Below, in pieces: positions 1 through 7,791 of a DNA stretch of 53,315 nucleotides (position 1 is its first letter; the number at the start of each line of letters is the position of its first letter). Source of the DNA: Streptomyces indicus (lineage in GTDB: Bacteria; Actinomycetota; Actinomycetes; Streptomycetales; Streptomycetaceae). The position numbers and the translations under genes were made by a program. Location: NCBI RefSeq assembly GCF_900100315.1, contig NZ_FNFF01000026.1, positions 1 to 53,315 on the forward strand, read 5' to 3'. The notes beneath the pieces were generated by a model. It was not told the origin of the DNA. It made no database searches and saw only the letters and a program-made list of their open reading frames with translations.

Positions 1-309
1 GCAGCGCGACCAGTCCAACTCGCCGTTCGCGCCAAGCCGATCAAGAACGACGCGGTGCAGCTTGGCCCATACCCGCGCCCGCGACCAGTCCGTGAAACGC
101 CGATGCACCGTCTGCCAGGAGGCGCCGAAGACCGGTGGCAGCTGCCGCCAGGCGCAACCCGAGGTCGCGACGAACACGATCGCGGCCAGCACCGCCCGGT
201 CATCGCATCGCCGGCGGCCTCCGCCCTGGACGCGTACCGGCGGCTCCGGCGCCACGTCCTCGAAGATCTCCCACAGTCCGTCCGGCACGAGCCGCTCAAC
301 TATGTCCAT
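1..309 (-). mobile_element. IS5-family transposase, N-terminal part (continues past the window edge)
   Basis: Reading the minus strand from an ATG at 309-307 gives 103 codons that run off the window without a stop. The translation starts MDIVERLVPDGLWEIFED and contains TSGCAWRQLPP and the W-Q-T-V-H-R-R-F-T-D-W block typical of the N-terminal domain (DUF4096-like) of IS5-group DDE transposases, ending near the GELDWSRC stretch that precedes the first catalytic Asp. The catalytic part lies outside the window, so activity cannot be judged. Many actinobacterial IS5 members are split into two frames joined by programmed frameshifting; this would be orfA. The element end lies between this start codon and the next gene at 363. 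Confidence 0.85.
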
Positions 310-336
310 GCCCGAAGCAACGACCTACCGCCAATC

Positions 337-350
337 GAGACACCGTCTTA
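337..350. repeat. Possible outer end (terminal inverted repeat) of the IS5-type element
   Basis: The bases GAGACACCGTCTTA lie between the transposase start and the ribosome site of the next gene. IS5-group ends in actinobacteria often have a GAGACGG/ACACCGTCT-like core and a short TNA or TTA target. The TTA at 348-350 would fit the target duplication. The other end is outside the window, so this is a guess from position and composition. Confidence 0.35.
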
Positions 351-362
351 GGAGAGCCCACC

Positions 363-1229
363 TTGCGAAAGACCGTTCTCGTCCCCTACGCCCATCTGCC
401 CCGTGCGCACGATGGCCACCACATCCTGACCAGTACCGTCGACGTTTTCGGCGCCGCCCACTGGCTGCTTGCCGACCGCGTGCCGCGGCCTGGTGAAGCT
501 GCGCGGCCCTTTGACGCGCTGGTCGTATCCGTCCATCCGGACGGCGGCGCCGAACTCACCGAGCTGAGCGGCGTGCGAGCCCGTCGGCCGCACCTGGACC
601 GCCTGCCCGACGGCAGGTTCGTCGTCGCCGCTCCTCGCGCCCGCCGATCTGCGGACGCGAACCAAGTTCAGGTCTTCGACACACTCGGCCGCGAGACCTC
701 GTCCTTCTCCGTCGGGGACGCCATCGAGCACCTGCTCGTGGACGAGGCCGGCCGTATCTGGGTCGGGCACTTCGACGAGAACCCGGCGGGAATCCGCTGC
801 TGGAGTGCAACCGGCCGACTCACTTGGACATCAGACGATGCGGGCATCCCCGGCCTCTTCGACCGCTACGCCCTGAACGTGTCGGGCACCACCGCCTGGG
901 CCTGCCCGTACACGGACTTCCCGCTCGTCGAGATACGCCCCGACCGCACCCATCGGCCCGTGAGGGTGTGGGCGAACCGCGTACGAGGAGCCAGAGCGGT
1001 CGCGGTCCACGGTGAACGGATCGCGTTCTACGGCGGTTACGGCGACGAATGGGACCGACTCGTCCGCGGAGAGATCAGCGAAACATCCGTTGAGCCAACC
1101 GACGTCGGCCTGCTCACCCTGGCCGACGGCTCCGCCCCCGGCCGTCGGCGGGTTGTCGGCCGAGGCAGCAGGATCCATGTCCAGGCCGAACCGTTCACCA
1201 CCTGGGGCGTATTCGACCTCAGCGGTTGA
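363..1229 (+). CDS. Hypothetical beta-propeller-like protein
   Basis: 288 residues from a TTG at 363 preceded by AGGAG at 350-354. The protein shows recurring short strands ending in signature-like turns (GRFVVAAPR, DEAGRIWVGHF, GIPGLFDRYALNV, GERIAFYGGYG, GSRIHVQ), the pattern of an NHL or WD-type propeller, but no catalytic motif or signal peptide is visible. I do not recognise the family. The open frame extends upstream into the IS element, so the present start may be a replacement start left after insertion and the native 5' end may be lost. Ends TGA. Confidence 0.7.
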   Translation: MRKTVLVPYAHLPRAHDGHHILTSTVDVFGAAHWLLADRVPRPGEAARPFDALVVSVHPDGGAELTELSGVRARRPHLDRLPDGRFVVAAPRARRSADANQVQVFDTLGRETSSFSVGDAIEHLLVDEAGRIWVGHFDENPAGIRCWSATGRLTWTSDDAGIPGLFDRYALNVSGTTAWACPYTDFPLVEIRPDRTHRPVRVWANRVRGARAVAVHGERIAFYGGYGDEWDRLVRGEISETSVEPTDVGLLTLADGSAPGRRRVVGRGSRIHVQAEPFTTWGVFDLSG

Positions 1230-1276
1230 TCCCCCGTCCGACCTCACAGGGAGCAGGAGTTAAGTAGCAGCCGGAC

Positions 1277-1293
1277 GAGGAACTGAGTTCCTC
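1277..1293. terminator. Hairpin downstream of the propeller-like gene
   Basis: GAGGAACT, one base, AGTTCCTC form a perfect 8-bp inverted repeat 48 bases after the stop codon at 1229. The next gene reads toward it from the other strand (ends at 1477), so it can serve as a bidirectional terminator. No T-run follows, as is usual in Streptomyces. Confidence 0.45.
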
Positions 1294-1476
1294 TCCTCCT
1301 GCCACGTCGAAGAGTGTTTGAGCCCCGGAAACCGCGATGCTGCGGGGACCGGGGCCGGGCTGGGGTCGCCCGCAATTCGCCTTGCTCGGCGCATCCTTGC
1401 ACCGGTCAAGGCCTGCACAGCGACAGCGCCTGTCCATCTGGCACACGGCCAGACACCGCACCCGCAGCCCAGCAAT

Positions 1477-1992
1477 TCAGTCGTCGCCTACTTGAAGGAG
1501 CACGGCGAAGACGTCGCCGTTGGCCCCTGCAATCACGCCGTCAAAGGTATGCCGGGTCACCGGTGACGACGCCACCTCCTTGAGGGGCCCTGGTGCCAGC
1601 TTAAGGTTCGTCATCCAGGTGGCCTCATTGCCGAGCCGGCTGACGATCTGCTCCGCAACCTGCCGGGCATGGATCTGATCCTGGAGCATTACGCCCGACC
1701 AGACGAGGCTCTCGGTTGCCAGCGACGCTAGCAGGCTCGCACTCGATCCGACGTCCACAACCTGGAGTGCGTCTGCCACCTCAGTAGGTGAGGGTTCCGG
1801 GATTCGCTCGTCAGCATGGGCTGCCCACTCTTCTTGAGCAGTCCGAGCCAGCGCATGGATCTCGGAGGGCAGGTCAGCGACGCTCCCGACGCCGGATCTC
1901 ACGTAGACCTCACGCGGTCCCAGCAGGGACCCCAATAACTCTCCGACCTGCTCCGATGCATTCACCACGTCATCCTGACACGACTCCGGCAT
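1477..1992 (-). CDS. Hypothetical protein, 171 aa
   Basis: Reads from ATG at 1992 with AGGTG about 6 bases upstream. The product is acidic and soluble (MPESCQDDVVNASEQVGELLG...FAVLLQVGDD) with no signal peptide, membrane helix or motif I recognise. The last third is predicted strand-rich (TRHTFDGVIAGANGDVFAVL). Codon use is less GC3-biased than in genes after 6.5 kb. It sits in a run of orphan genes next to an IS fragment. Function unknown; whether it is expressed cannot be told. Confidence 0.6.
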   Translation of the reverse strand: MPESCQDDVVNASEQVGELLGSLLGPREVYVRSGVGSVADLPSEIHALARTAQEEWAAHADERIPEPSPTEVADALQVVDVGSSASLLASLATESLVWSGVMLQDQIHARQVAEQIVSRLGNEATWMTNLKLAPGPLKEVASSPVTRHTFDGVIAGANGDVFAVLLQVGDD

Positions 1993-2185
1993 GCATCACC
2001 TGGGACCGGACAAAGCGCCCGCGCGTGGCGCGGACAGTCAGCCGCCTTGGTGCGAGCCGCGAAGGTCGTGACCCCAATCGGGACCTGACGGGCGGATCCA
2101 CGAGCCTTCCGGATTCGCGTGGCAGCGTGAAGCGAGCACAATCACTCGCGCGAAGGCAGCTCCAGTCCAAAGCCCGACACCGGAT

Positions 2186-2624
2186 TCAGGTTGCCGTCGC
2201 AGCCTTAGCCCGGCAGAACCACCCAGGCCGCACCTCTGTCAGTAGAGGGCTCAGCGACTGCACAGCAGCGCGCAAGACCTGGTCGGAGAGGTCAAGAGGG
2301 TCGGGCAGACTCCGGGCGTAGAGACGCAGTCGCCAGAAGTCGAAGATCTCTGTCCCGTCGGGTGCAAAGTCCACGTCGATCTCAACGCCGTCCTGCCTGC
2401 AGAAGACACCCTGCTCCGTGAACGCTGTACGAGTAGTCGTCGAATTCGCCGGTCCGGCTGATCTCGTGCCGCGCACGAACCAGGTCGAGAACGTCAGCAA
2501 GCTGCTCCACTGAGGGGAATGCTGCCCGCATGGCCAGGCCGACCGAGCTCAGTGCATCGACATAGGCCATCACCACGCCACGCGCTGTCAATACGCCAGC
2601 CTCCACACGCTCGACCTCCGCCAT
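2186..2624 (-). pseudogene. DUF6896-like protein gene broken by a frameshift
   Basis: From ATG at 2624 (GGGAGG just upstream) the frame reads MAEVERVEAGVLTARG...EFDDYSYSVHGAGCLLQA and then hits TGA. Shifting the frame by one base near 2391-2400 continues as DGVEIDVDFAPDG...FDFWRLRLYARS and stops at 2186. The rebuilt protein is about 145 residues. Y-x-HGxGC followed by DGVEIDxDFxPDG and FDxWRL is what I recall of the DUF6896 domain, found in small orphan proteins of Streptomyces; that family name is from memory. The shift needs one extra base in the sequence as given, so it is either a true pseudogene or a sequencing error. Confidence 0.6.
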
Positions 2625-2936
2625 GCCCTCCCCCTCGATGGCTACAGGCGAAGACCATCCTGTCGTGAGCGTAGACCGCCCACCAGAGACATCCTTGCCT
2701 CTAGCGTTCCCGTTCGAGCCTGGAGCCACAGGGAAGACCGGTCGCTGTCGGGCCTCATACGTGGAAGTTGCCCCAGAGCCCCACAGGCCAGTGGTGCGGG
2801 ACACCGTCGACGCGACCCACGTCATGCCCCTGGGCAGCGGCCACTTCGGGGCGAGCTTCGAAGGCGATGTCTCTACTAGTTAGTTGGGCACCAAATTGAG
2901 GTGCTCCGAGGCCGGATCACACTGCATGATCGCGTC
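2625..2936. other. Gene-free spacer between divergent orphan genes
   Basis: About 310 bases between the starts of the frameshifted DUF6896-like gene (minus) and the 186-aa gene (plus). It is less GC-rich than the rest of the window. It should contain both promoters but I cannot assign a clear -35/-10 pair. A short run of ACTAGTTAGT lies at 2875-2884. Confidence 0.4.
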
Positions 2937-3497
2937 ATGTCGGATTCTGCTTCCTTCCGGTATGAGTCCAACTGGGGCGGTTGCTACGAGCTGTCCATCG
3001 AGGTTGGTACCAGCGGTGACGCCGAGCTGCAGACTCTCCTGAGTGCTCTGTGGTCTGTGGCAGACATGCTGGGGTGCTTCGGGCGGTGTGACCGTGAGCA
3101 CGAGTACACGGAAGTGCCGTGCACCGTGGCCTCGCTGAGTCAGTCCGGTCAGCTGGTCGGTCAGATCCGCTTGCCGACGGGCCGGCTGACGGTGAGTGGT
3201 TGCACGGCCGTGCGGGGTGGTGACGGAAGCGACTGGCTGGACCTGTCCATCCCGACATCCGAGCTGGACGAGGCGGGCATCGAGTACCACGCTGACGACC
3301 AGCCGTTCTTCAGGTCCGCCGTCCTTGACGACTGGCTCGCCGGCATCGCGTCGGCGACCTTCCAACAGGCATCCTTCAGCCTGGCGATCGTCGGCTGGAT
3401 GATCTCCGGAGGCGCGGATGCCGCCATGCTGGCGGGCGAGTTGCCTCAGGAGCGCGCCATGGGATATCTGCTGCCACGTGACGGGGTTCTGCACTAA
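2937..3497 (+). CDS. Hypothetical protein, 186 aa
   Basis: Product starts MSDSASFRYESNWGGCYELS from ATG 2937; GTG 2901 is an in-frame alternative 12 codons earlier, and neither has a strong ribosome site. The first 120 residues look strand-rich (ELSIEVG, EYTEVPCTVASLS, RLPTGRLTVSG) and the last 60 contain GIASATFQQASFSLAIVGWMISGG, moderately hydrophobic but probably not a membrane helix. No known motif. It belongs to the orphan gene run after the IS fragment. Such single small genes in Streptomyces are often solitary immunity-type proteins, but nothing here proves that. Confidence 0.65.
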   Translation: MSDSASFRYESNWGGCYELSIEVGTSGDAELQTLLSALWSVADMLGCFGRCDREHEYTEVPCTVASLSQSGQLVGQIRLPTGRLTVSGCTAVRGGDGSDWLDLSIPTSELDEAGIEYHADDQPFFRSAVLDDWLAGIASATFQQASFSLAIVGWMISGGADAAMLAGELPQERAMGYLLPRDGVLH

Positions 3498-3745
3498 GGG
3501 CCGGCCAACAGCTGAGCCTGGCGTCGGACGTGCAGCCAGTGGGACACGTACGCCGCCCCACGCTCGTCACCCGTCTTCTCAAAACGTTCAACGCGCGTCG
3601 TCGACGGCCGCTGCTTCCCTACCGGCCCTCGCCTCGCGCCGCGGGCGCATCAGGGCGGGCACAAGTTCGCGACAGCGGAGGACGCGGAACAGACGGCCAC
3701 GCCCGGGCAAAGGCAGGCTGCAACGACCGCACCCCTCCTTCCCGA

Positions 3746-5026
3746 TCACCGTCCATCAGCGCGCATCTTGTTCACCGCCGCCTGGACCTGCAGCCAGGTC
3801 GGGTCGGCGCTCGATGCCTCGGTCACGCTGTCCAGGTCGTCCTGGTCCCAAGAGCGTTCGCCGTCGGCGAGGACCAGGTGCCGCTCCAGGTCTTGGTCGT
3901 CGTCGGGTACTTCGCTTGTGGAGTCCACGAAGGTGCGCACGACTTCAACCATCGCCTCGCGGTCCGGGATGTGTGGGCCGCCTGCCACAGCCACGAGCAC
4001 GACCTCGCCTGTGGCGGTGGCGGCCACGAGGTCTCCTGTCACCAGCCTGCCGAGGGCAGTGACGGGTGCGCCGCCCAGCAGGGGATGCGGCGTGACGGTC
4101 TCCTCGTCGAGGTTGAGTTCGAGCAGGGTGCCGTCCGGTCGGCCGATCCACAGCACACCCGGCCGGGCGTCGAAAGCGATGTTGTGCCGGGACCAGTCCG
4201 CAACGTCCGCCCCCTCCCCCGTAGCCGAGGACAGCCGATCGGGCTCGTCGTCGCCGAGAGTCGTGAAGAGCATCAGCCGCAGTGTGGGGAACTCGTAGAC
4301 CGACAGGGTTTCCTCGTAAGCGTTGCCCCGGATCGCGAAACGACGTCCATCGGAACTGAACACCGGGGCCTCGTACCCGTCGACATCGATGATCAGCGCA
4401 CGCCGAAGGAAACGCAGCGGTCCGGACGCAAGGTCGGTGCGGGCGAACAGCACGAGGGTGGCACCCTGGTCGCTGTTGTACGTGGCCACCAGACCGCCCC
4501 CGGGGTGCTCCACGATCCCGGTGTCCCAGGCCCGGCCCGAACGGACAGTTCCGCTGCGCAGATCGATCGTGTCGCTGCGGTCCCACGCGTTGGTGGTGTT
4601 GTGCGCCGGCCAGGCCCACAGGGCGTCACCGTCCGGGCTGAACGCCAGATGCTGGTAGTCGAAATCAGGCACGTGGTGCATCGCCCGGACCTCCGTCCCG
4701 TCGCCTGCATGAGGCGCATCGTCGGCGAGGCGATGGACCCACTGACGGACGCGGCCCTCGTGCGTCACCGCAAGTGCGGCTTCGGTGGGGTGCCAGGCAA
4801 CGGAAGGGGTGTCCCGATCCCAAGCCCCCACTTCCCCGTAGGGATCAGAGTGGGCCCCGATCGTGGCCAGTCGATCCAGACGTCCCGCCGAGCAGTCCCA
4901 GACGTGTACGGCAGGACGCACCGCATCAAGCGCAGCCACCAGAGGCAGCCGCGGATGACACACGAGGCGCTCCGCCCACGAGCCGTCCCCGACGCCCGCC
5001 CGCGTCACGATCACCACATCGCTCAT
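3746..5026 (-). CDS. WD40-like repeat protein
   Basis: 426 residues from ATG 5026 (MSDVVIVTRAG); an in-frame ATG 16 codons earlier is less likely. Repeats of the pattern hydrophobic strand - HPxxPLVA - W-D appear: VCHPRLPLVAALD...VHVWDCSAG, SVAWHPTEAALAVTHEGRVRQW, LAFSPDGDALWAW, APVFSSDGRRFAIRG, NIAFDARPGVLWIGRPDGTLLEL. These are WD40-type blades, so the fold is a beta-propeller of about seven blades; such proteins are usually binding scaffolds. No enzyme domain or signal peptide. A long open frame on the opposite strand is a codon-bias shadow. Its binding partner is unknown. Confidence 0.75.
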   Translation of the reverse strand: MSDVVIVTRAGVGDGSWAERLVCHPRLPLVAALDAVRPAVHVWDCSAGRLDRLATIGAHSDPYGEVGAWDRDTPSVAWHPTEAALAVTHEGRVRQWVHRLADDAPHAGDGTEVRAMHHVPDFDYQHLAFSPDGDALWAWPAHNTTNAWDRSDTIDLRSGTVRSGRAWDTGIVEHPGGGLVATYNSDQGATLVLFARTDLASGPLRFLRRALIIDVDGYEAPVFSSDGRRFAIRGNAYEETLSVYEFPTLRLMLFTTLGDDEPDRLSSATGEGADVADWSRHNIAFDARPGVLWIGRPDGTLLELNLDEETVTPHPLLGGAPVTALGRLVTGDLVAATATGEVVLVAVAGGPHIPDREAMVEVVRTFVDSTSEVPDDDQDLERHLVLADGERSWDQDDLDSVTEASSADPTWLQVQAAVNKMRADGR

Positions 5027-5124
5027 GCCGGGCACCCTACGGGGCACCACCGACAACCAGCGTGCCGTCCCCAACCCCCTTGTCCGGAAGGGAACCTGTG
5101 CGACGACTACGGGCGTGTCAGGGC

Positions 5125-5609
5125 CTACTGGGAGAACGCGTAGGTGCGGACCGGGTCCAGGTGCAGCTCGTAGGGCCCGAGGCAGTCGGCCGCCAGGGTC
5201 GCGACCCGAGCGCCACAGGGGCAGGCTCGGTTGAGTCCCTCATCGCCTGCCGCCCGCAGCACCCCATGCTGTTCTCCCCGTCGGGCAACGGCTGAAGGCC
5301 GGCGGCATCCTCTGGGTGCACCACAACGGTCAGTCGGCTGCCGGCCGAAATGACGTAGCCCTCATCACGGCAGATCAAGTGCCCTCGTGGCTGAGCCGGC
5401 CTCGGGTTCCTCTGGTCGCCCTGCACGACGTAGGGAGGTCCCCAAGGCTCGGGATCGATCGCGTAGCGGCCCTGTGGAACGGTGGAAGGTGTTAGACGCG
5501 TCTTCTTGTCCCGGTCGCGCTCGCGGATCAAGGAGGCCGGGATGACAGCCAGTTCAACCAGCTCCGGTGTGATCGCGGTGCCGCACTTGGAACAGAGGAA
5601 GATGGTCAT
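5125..5609 (-). pseudogene. Small Cys-rich (zinc-ribbon-like) protein gene with a frameshift
   Basis: From ATG 5609 the frame reads MTIFLCSKCGTAITPELVEL, with a CxxC pair, and stays sensible up to DGENSMGCCG. After that it becomes Ser/Arg/Pro-rich nonsense. Moving to the neighbouring frame near 5240-5265 restores EGLNRACPCGARVATLAADCLGPYE and a stop at 5125-5127. The rebuilt product of about 160 residues has two CxxC-type pairs (CSKC and CPCG, plus a CC pair), consistent with a metal-binding ribbon. The family is unknown to me. It needs a one-base deletion (or two-base insertion) in the sequence as given, so it is either decayed or a sequencing error. Confidence 0.6.
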
Positions 5610-5737
5610 CGCCTCGTTGTAATCCTCTGAGCAGCTGCTTCGCACCCTCGTTTCGCCGCGCGGAGACTGCGCTCGCAGCGGGCGGACTTCACCTGCTGCA
5701 TCCAGTCAGCAGATTCCGGATCTTCGGCTTGTCCACG

Positions 5738-6421
5738 ATGAGGGAGACTGTGGAGGTGATCCCTTCCAGCGCCCTTGCCCCCTCTGAAGAGATACGCGCC
5801 CACCTTGTCGAGTACTTGAACCTGGCACTCCGTCGGCCTGGGATGTTCGGCGGTGAGACGACCCTTCGGATCTTGTTTGATCACCTGCTGTTTGTTGAAC
5901 GTCAGCCCGAGGGATTCGCTCAGCAGCAGCAAGTTCTTGCAGATCGCGGGGCCTGGTCTGCCATAGGTGTGACCGGGGCCTTCCGAGATCTCATCCCAGG
6001 GCGCAATTACGAATACGGAATGGCTTCGGTGTACGCGGAGTTCGCGCTGCGACGCGGATGGCTCCGACCGGACCGGGTTCTTGCGGACGACGAGTACGAA
6101 GCGTTGAAGGGCCGCGTGCGGCAGTGGGCGGGCGAGGACCGCACGTGGGCGGATGTGACGGCGGAGTTCGGGTCCCCATGCGTGCTGTTCGGGGGGACCA
6201 ACCCTCGCTACGGCAAGACCCTGGGGTACCTCAGCGAAGATCTGGAACAACCGATGGTGGTCTTCCACTTGTGGAACGGGAGTGCTCCAGGCGCTGAACC
6301 CTGGCCTCCTGAGCATGAGCAACCGCTCCTTCTCGCCGTGCGCTACGGCGAAGGCCCGTTCCGCCAGACCTTCACTTTCACCCCTGAGGGGCTGCGAAGG
6401 AAACCGTCCTCCGCCGAGTGA
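5738..6421 (+). CDS. Hypothetical protein, 227 aa
   Basis: Reads MRETVEVIPSSALAPSEEIR... from ATG 5738 (TTG 5729 also in frame). The body carries LVEYLNLALRRPGMFGGETTLRILFDHLLFVERQP, then RNYEYGMASVYAEFALRRGW, then a strand-rich end (KTLGYLSEDLEQPMVVFHLWNG, PLLLAVRYGEGPFRQTFTF). No signal peptide or membrane segment, and no motif I recognise. It is the last gene of the orphan run and is followed at once by a strong hairpin. Function unknown. Confidence 0.7.
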   Translation: MRETVEVIPSSALAPSEEIRAHLVEYLNLALRRPGMFGGETTLRILFDHLLFVERQPEGFAQQQQVLADRGAWSAIGVTGAFRDLIPGRNYEYGMASVYAEFALRRGWLRPDRVLADDEYEALKGRVRQWAGEDRTWADVTAEFGSPCVLFGGTNPRYGKTLGYLSEDLEQPMVVFHLWNGSAPGAEPWPPEHEQPLLLAVRYGEGPFRQTFTFTPEGLRRKPSSAE

Positions 6422-6425
6422 GGAC

Positions 6426-6442
6426 GCGGGACAACGTCCCGC
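6426..6442. terminator. Bidirectional terminator hairpin
   Basis: GCGGGAC, loop AAC, GTCCCGC: a perfect 7-bp stem 5 bases after the stop at 6421, between this gene and the convergent SRPBCC gene ending at 6525. It marks the boundary between the orphan block and ordinary chromosome. Confidence 0.6.
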
Positions 6443-6524
6443 CTGAGCCTGCCGACCCCGCGGGCCATGGTGGGCCGGCGTAGGTGCCCTGACTGGCGGG
6501 CGCCCGACCGCGGTACCTGCCGAG

Positions 6525-7007
6525 TCAGCGCAGGAACCTACGAAGCATCCGCACGTAAAGACTCCACCGCGCCCTGCGCGCCACCACCCCCGAGTTGGCC
6601 GACTCGGCGCGATCCAGGCTGTCCTCGAGGCACGCGTCGTGGAGTGGGCGGAAGAGGAGGGGCCAGGTCAGGCGGGCCGGGCCGCGGGCGTGCATGGCGA
6701 GGGTGTGGCGCAGGAGTGTGTGGTCTTCGTCGACAGCTAGGGCCGCGTATGCGTGGAAGCCGGCGAAGCCGCGCGGTCCGTCGAAGGCGAAGCGCACCCA
6801 GGTCGAGGGGACGTAGGCCACCACGGTGTAGCGGACCGGGCCGTGGCCGCCGACCGCCCCGACCGACAGGGGGCGGTCGAACTCCATGGGCGGCCACTCG
6901 TCGTGCGCCCAGAGCTTGTCCTCGGTGCTGGACAGCGTGTCGATCAGCGCGCCGACTTCGCTCGCTTTCGCGGTCAGCAGGCGCTCGTGCACGTTGTAGA
7001 CGCTCAT
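6525..7007 (-). CDS. SRPBCC-fold (START/PYP-like) protein
   Basis: 160 residues from ATG 7007 with GGGGAGG 5 bases upstream. The pattern of an N-terminal strand and helix (MSVYNVHERLLTAKASEVGALIDTLS), WPPMEFDRPLSVGAVGGHGPVRYTVVAYVP, VRFAFDGPRGFAGFHAY and LLRHTLAMHARGPARLTWPLLFRPLHDACLEDSLDRAE fits the helix-grip SRPBCC fold with its long C-terminal helix. The ligand is unknown. It diverges from a TetR gene 62 bases away, and the shared gap holds two copies of one palindrome, so this is the likely target gene of that TetR regulator. Confidence 0.8.
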   Translation of the reverse strand: MSVYNVHERLLTAKASEVGALIDTLSSTEDKLWAHDEWPPMEFDRPLSVGAVGGHGPVRYTVVAYVPSTWVRFAFDGPRGFAGFHAYAALAVDEDHTLLRHTLAMHARGPARLTWPLLFRPLHDACLEDSLDRAESANSGVVARRARWSLYVRMLRRFLR

Positions 7008-7027
7008 TGGCCCTCCCCGGAGCTATA

Positions 7028-7065
7028 TAGAGACCTGTCTCTAAAATAGTAGAGGGTAGTCTCTA
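7028..7065. promoter_or_regulatory. Two operator copies for the TetR regulator, over the divergent promoters
   Basis: Site 1 (7028-7043) is a perfect 16-bp inverted repeat, TAGAGAC, CT, GTCTCTA. Site 2 (7050-7065) has the same length and outer arms, TAGAG, six bases, CTCTA. TAAAAT at 7042-7047 between them is a fitting -10 for the TetR gene, whose ATG follows at 7070 without a Shine-Dalgarno, so the message is probably leaderless or nearly so. Autorepression together with repression of the SRPBCC gene is the natural reading. Confidence 0.75.
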
Positions 7066-7069
7066 CTTC

Positions 7070-7666
7070 ATGGCAAGACCGGCCGTCTTCGATAGCGAGC
7101 AACTCCTCGACGCCGCGGTGCGACTGGCCGCCTCCGGGGGGCCGGCCGCCGTGACCATGTCCGCGGTCGCAGCGGAGGCGGGGGCCTCGAGCGGATCGGT
7201 GTACCACCGCTTCGCCGGGCGGACCGCGCTGCTTGCCGAAGTGTGGCTGCGTACCGTCGAGGGTTTTCAGGACGGCTACTTCAAGGCCTTGGACGCAGGT
7301 GTCGACGCGCGGCAGGCGGGGTGCGCGGCGGCGCGGTATGTCATCGCCTGGAGCCGGGCCCACCCCGAGCAGGCTGCTCTTCTCCTTTACGGCGCCGAGG
7401 ACTTCGGGCGCGCGAAGTGGTCGGAGGAGCACGTCCGGCGTGCGGACCGCGGAAACCAGCGTGTGCGCGCCACGCTCGGCTCCCTCACCGCCGATCTGGG
7501 CGGGGAGGGTCCGCAGGCCGCCGAGCAGGTCGCACTGGCCGTGGTCGACCTGCCCCTGTCACTGGTCCGTCGCCACCTCCGGGGCGGCGGCCGTCTGCCC
7601 GCGCACGCCGAGGACCTCGCCGAGCGATGCGCTGCGGCGTTGTTCGATTCCCTTCACGGGCCGTAG
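7070..7666 (+). CDS. TetR-family transcriptional regulator
   Basis: 198 residues. The N-terminal HTH (about 8-50) reads FDSEQLLDAAVRLAASGGPAAVTMSAVAAEAGASSGSVYHRFAGRTALLAEV, with the TetR signature S-x-x-S-V-Y-H-R-F. The rest is an all-helical ligand and dimer domain (TetR C-terminal type). No Shine-Dalgarno is visible and ATG lies 4 bases after the second operator. Divergent from the SRPBCC gene, which it probably controls. The ligand is unknown; an MFS exporter 1.5 kb away could belong to the same resistance response, but nothing links them directly. Confidence 0.9.
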   Translation: MARPAVFDSEQLLDAAVRLAASGGPAAVTMSAVAAEAGASSGSVYHRFAGRTALLAEVWLRTVEGFQDGYFKALDAGVDARQAGCAAARYVIAWSRAHPEQAALLLYGAEDFGRAKWSEEHVRRADRGNQRVRATLGSLTADLGGEGPQAAEQVALAVVDLPLSLVRRHLRGGGRLPAHAEDLAERCAAALFDSLHGP

Positions 7667-7791
7667 ACGCCCGCGCTTGAGGGCGGGGTGTCAGAGCCAC
7701 TCCGTAGTCTTCTGGGAACATCCGGTCCGGCCGTCGCGGTTGGATCAGGCGAGAGGCCTTGGGGCCGTGAGTTCTGCAGGAGGATTGTTCC

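Noticed and set aside
3530..5143. Long open frame (537 codons) on the plus strand
   Set aside because: Antisense to the WD40-like gene; composition is a codon-bias shadow and no domain is visible.
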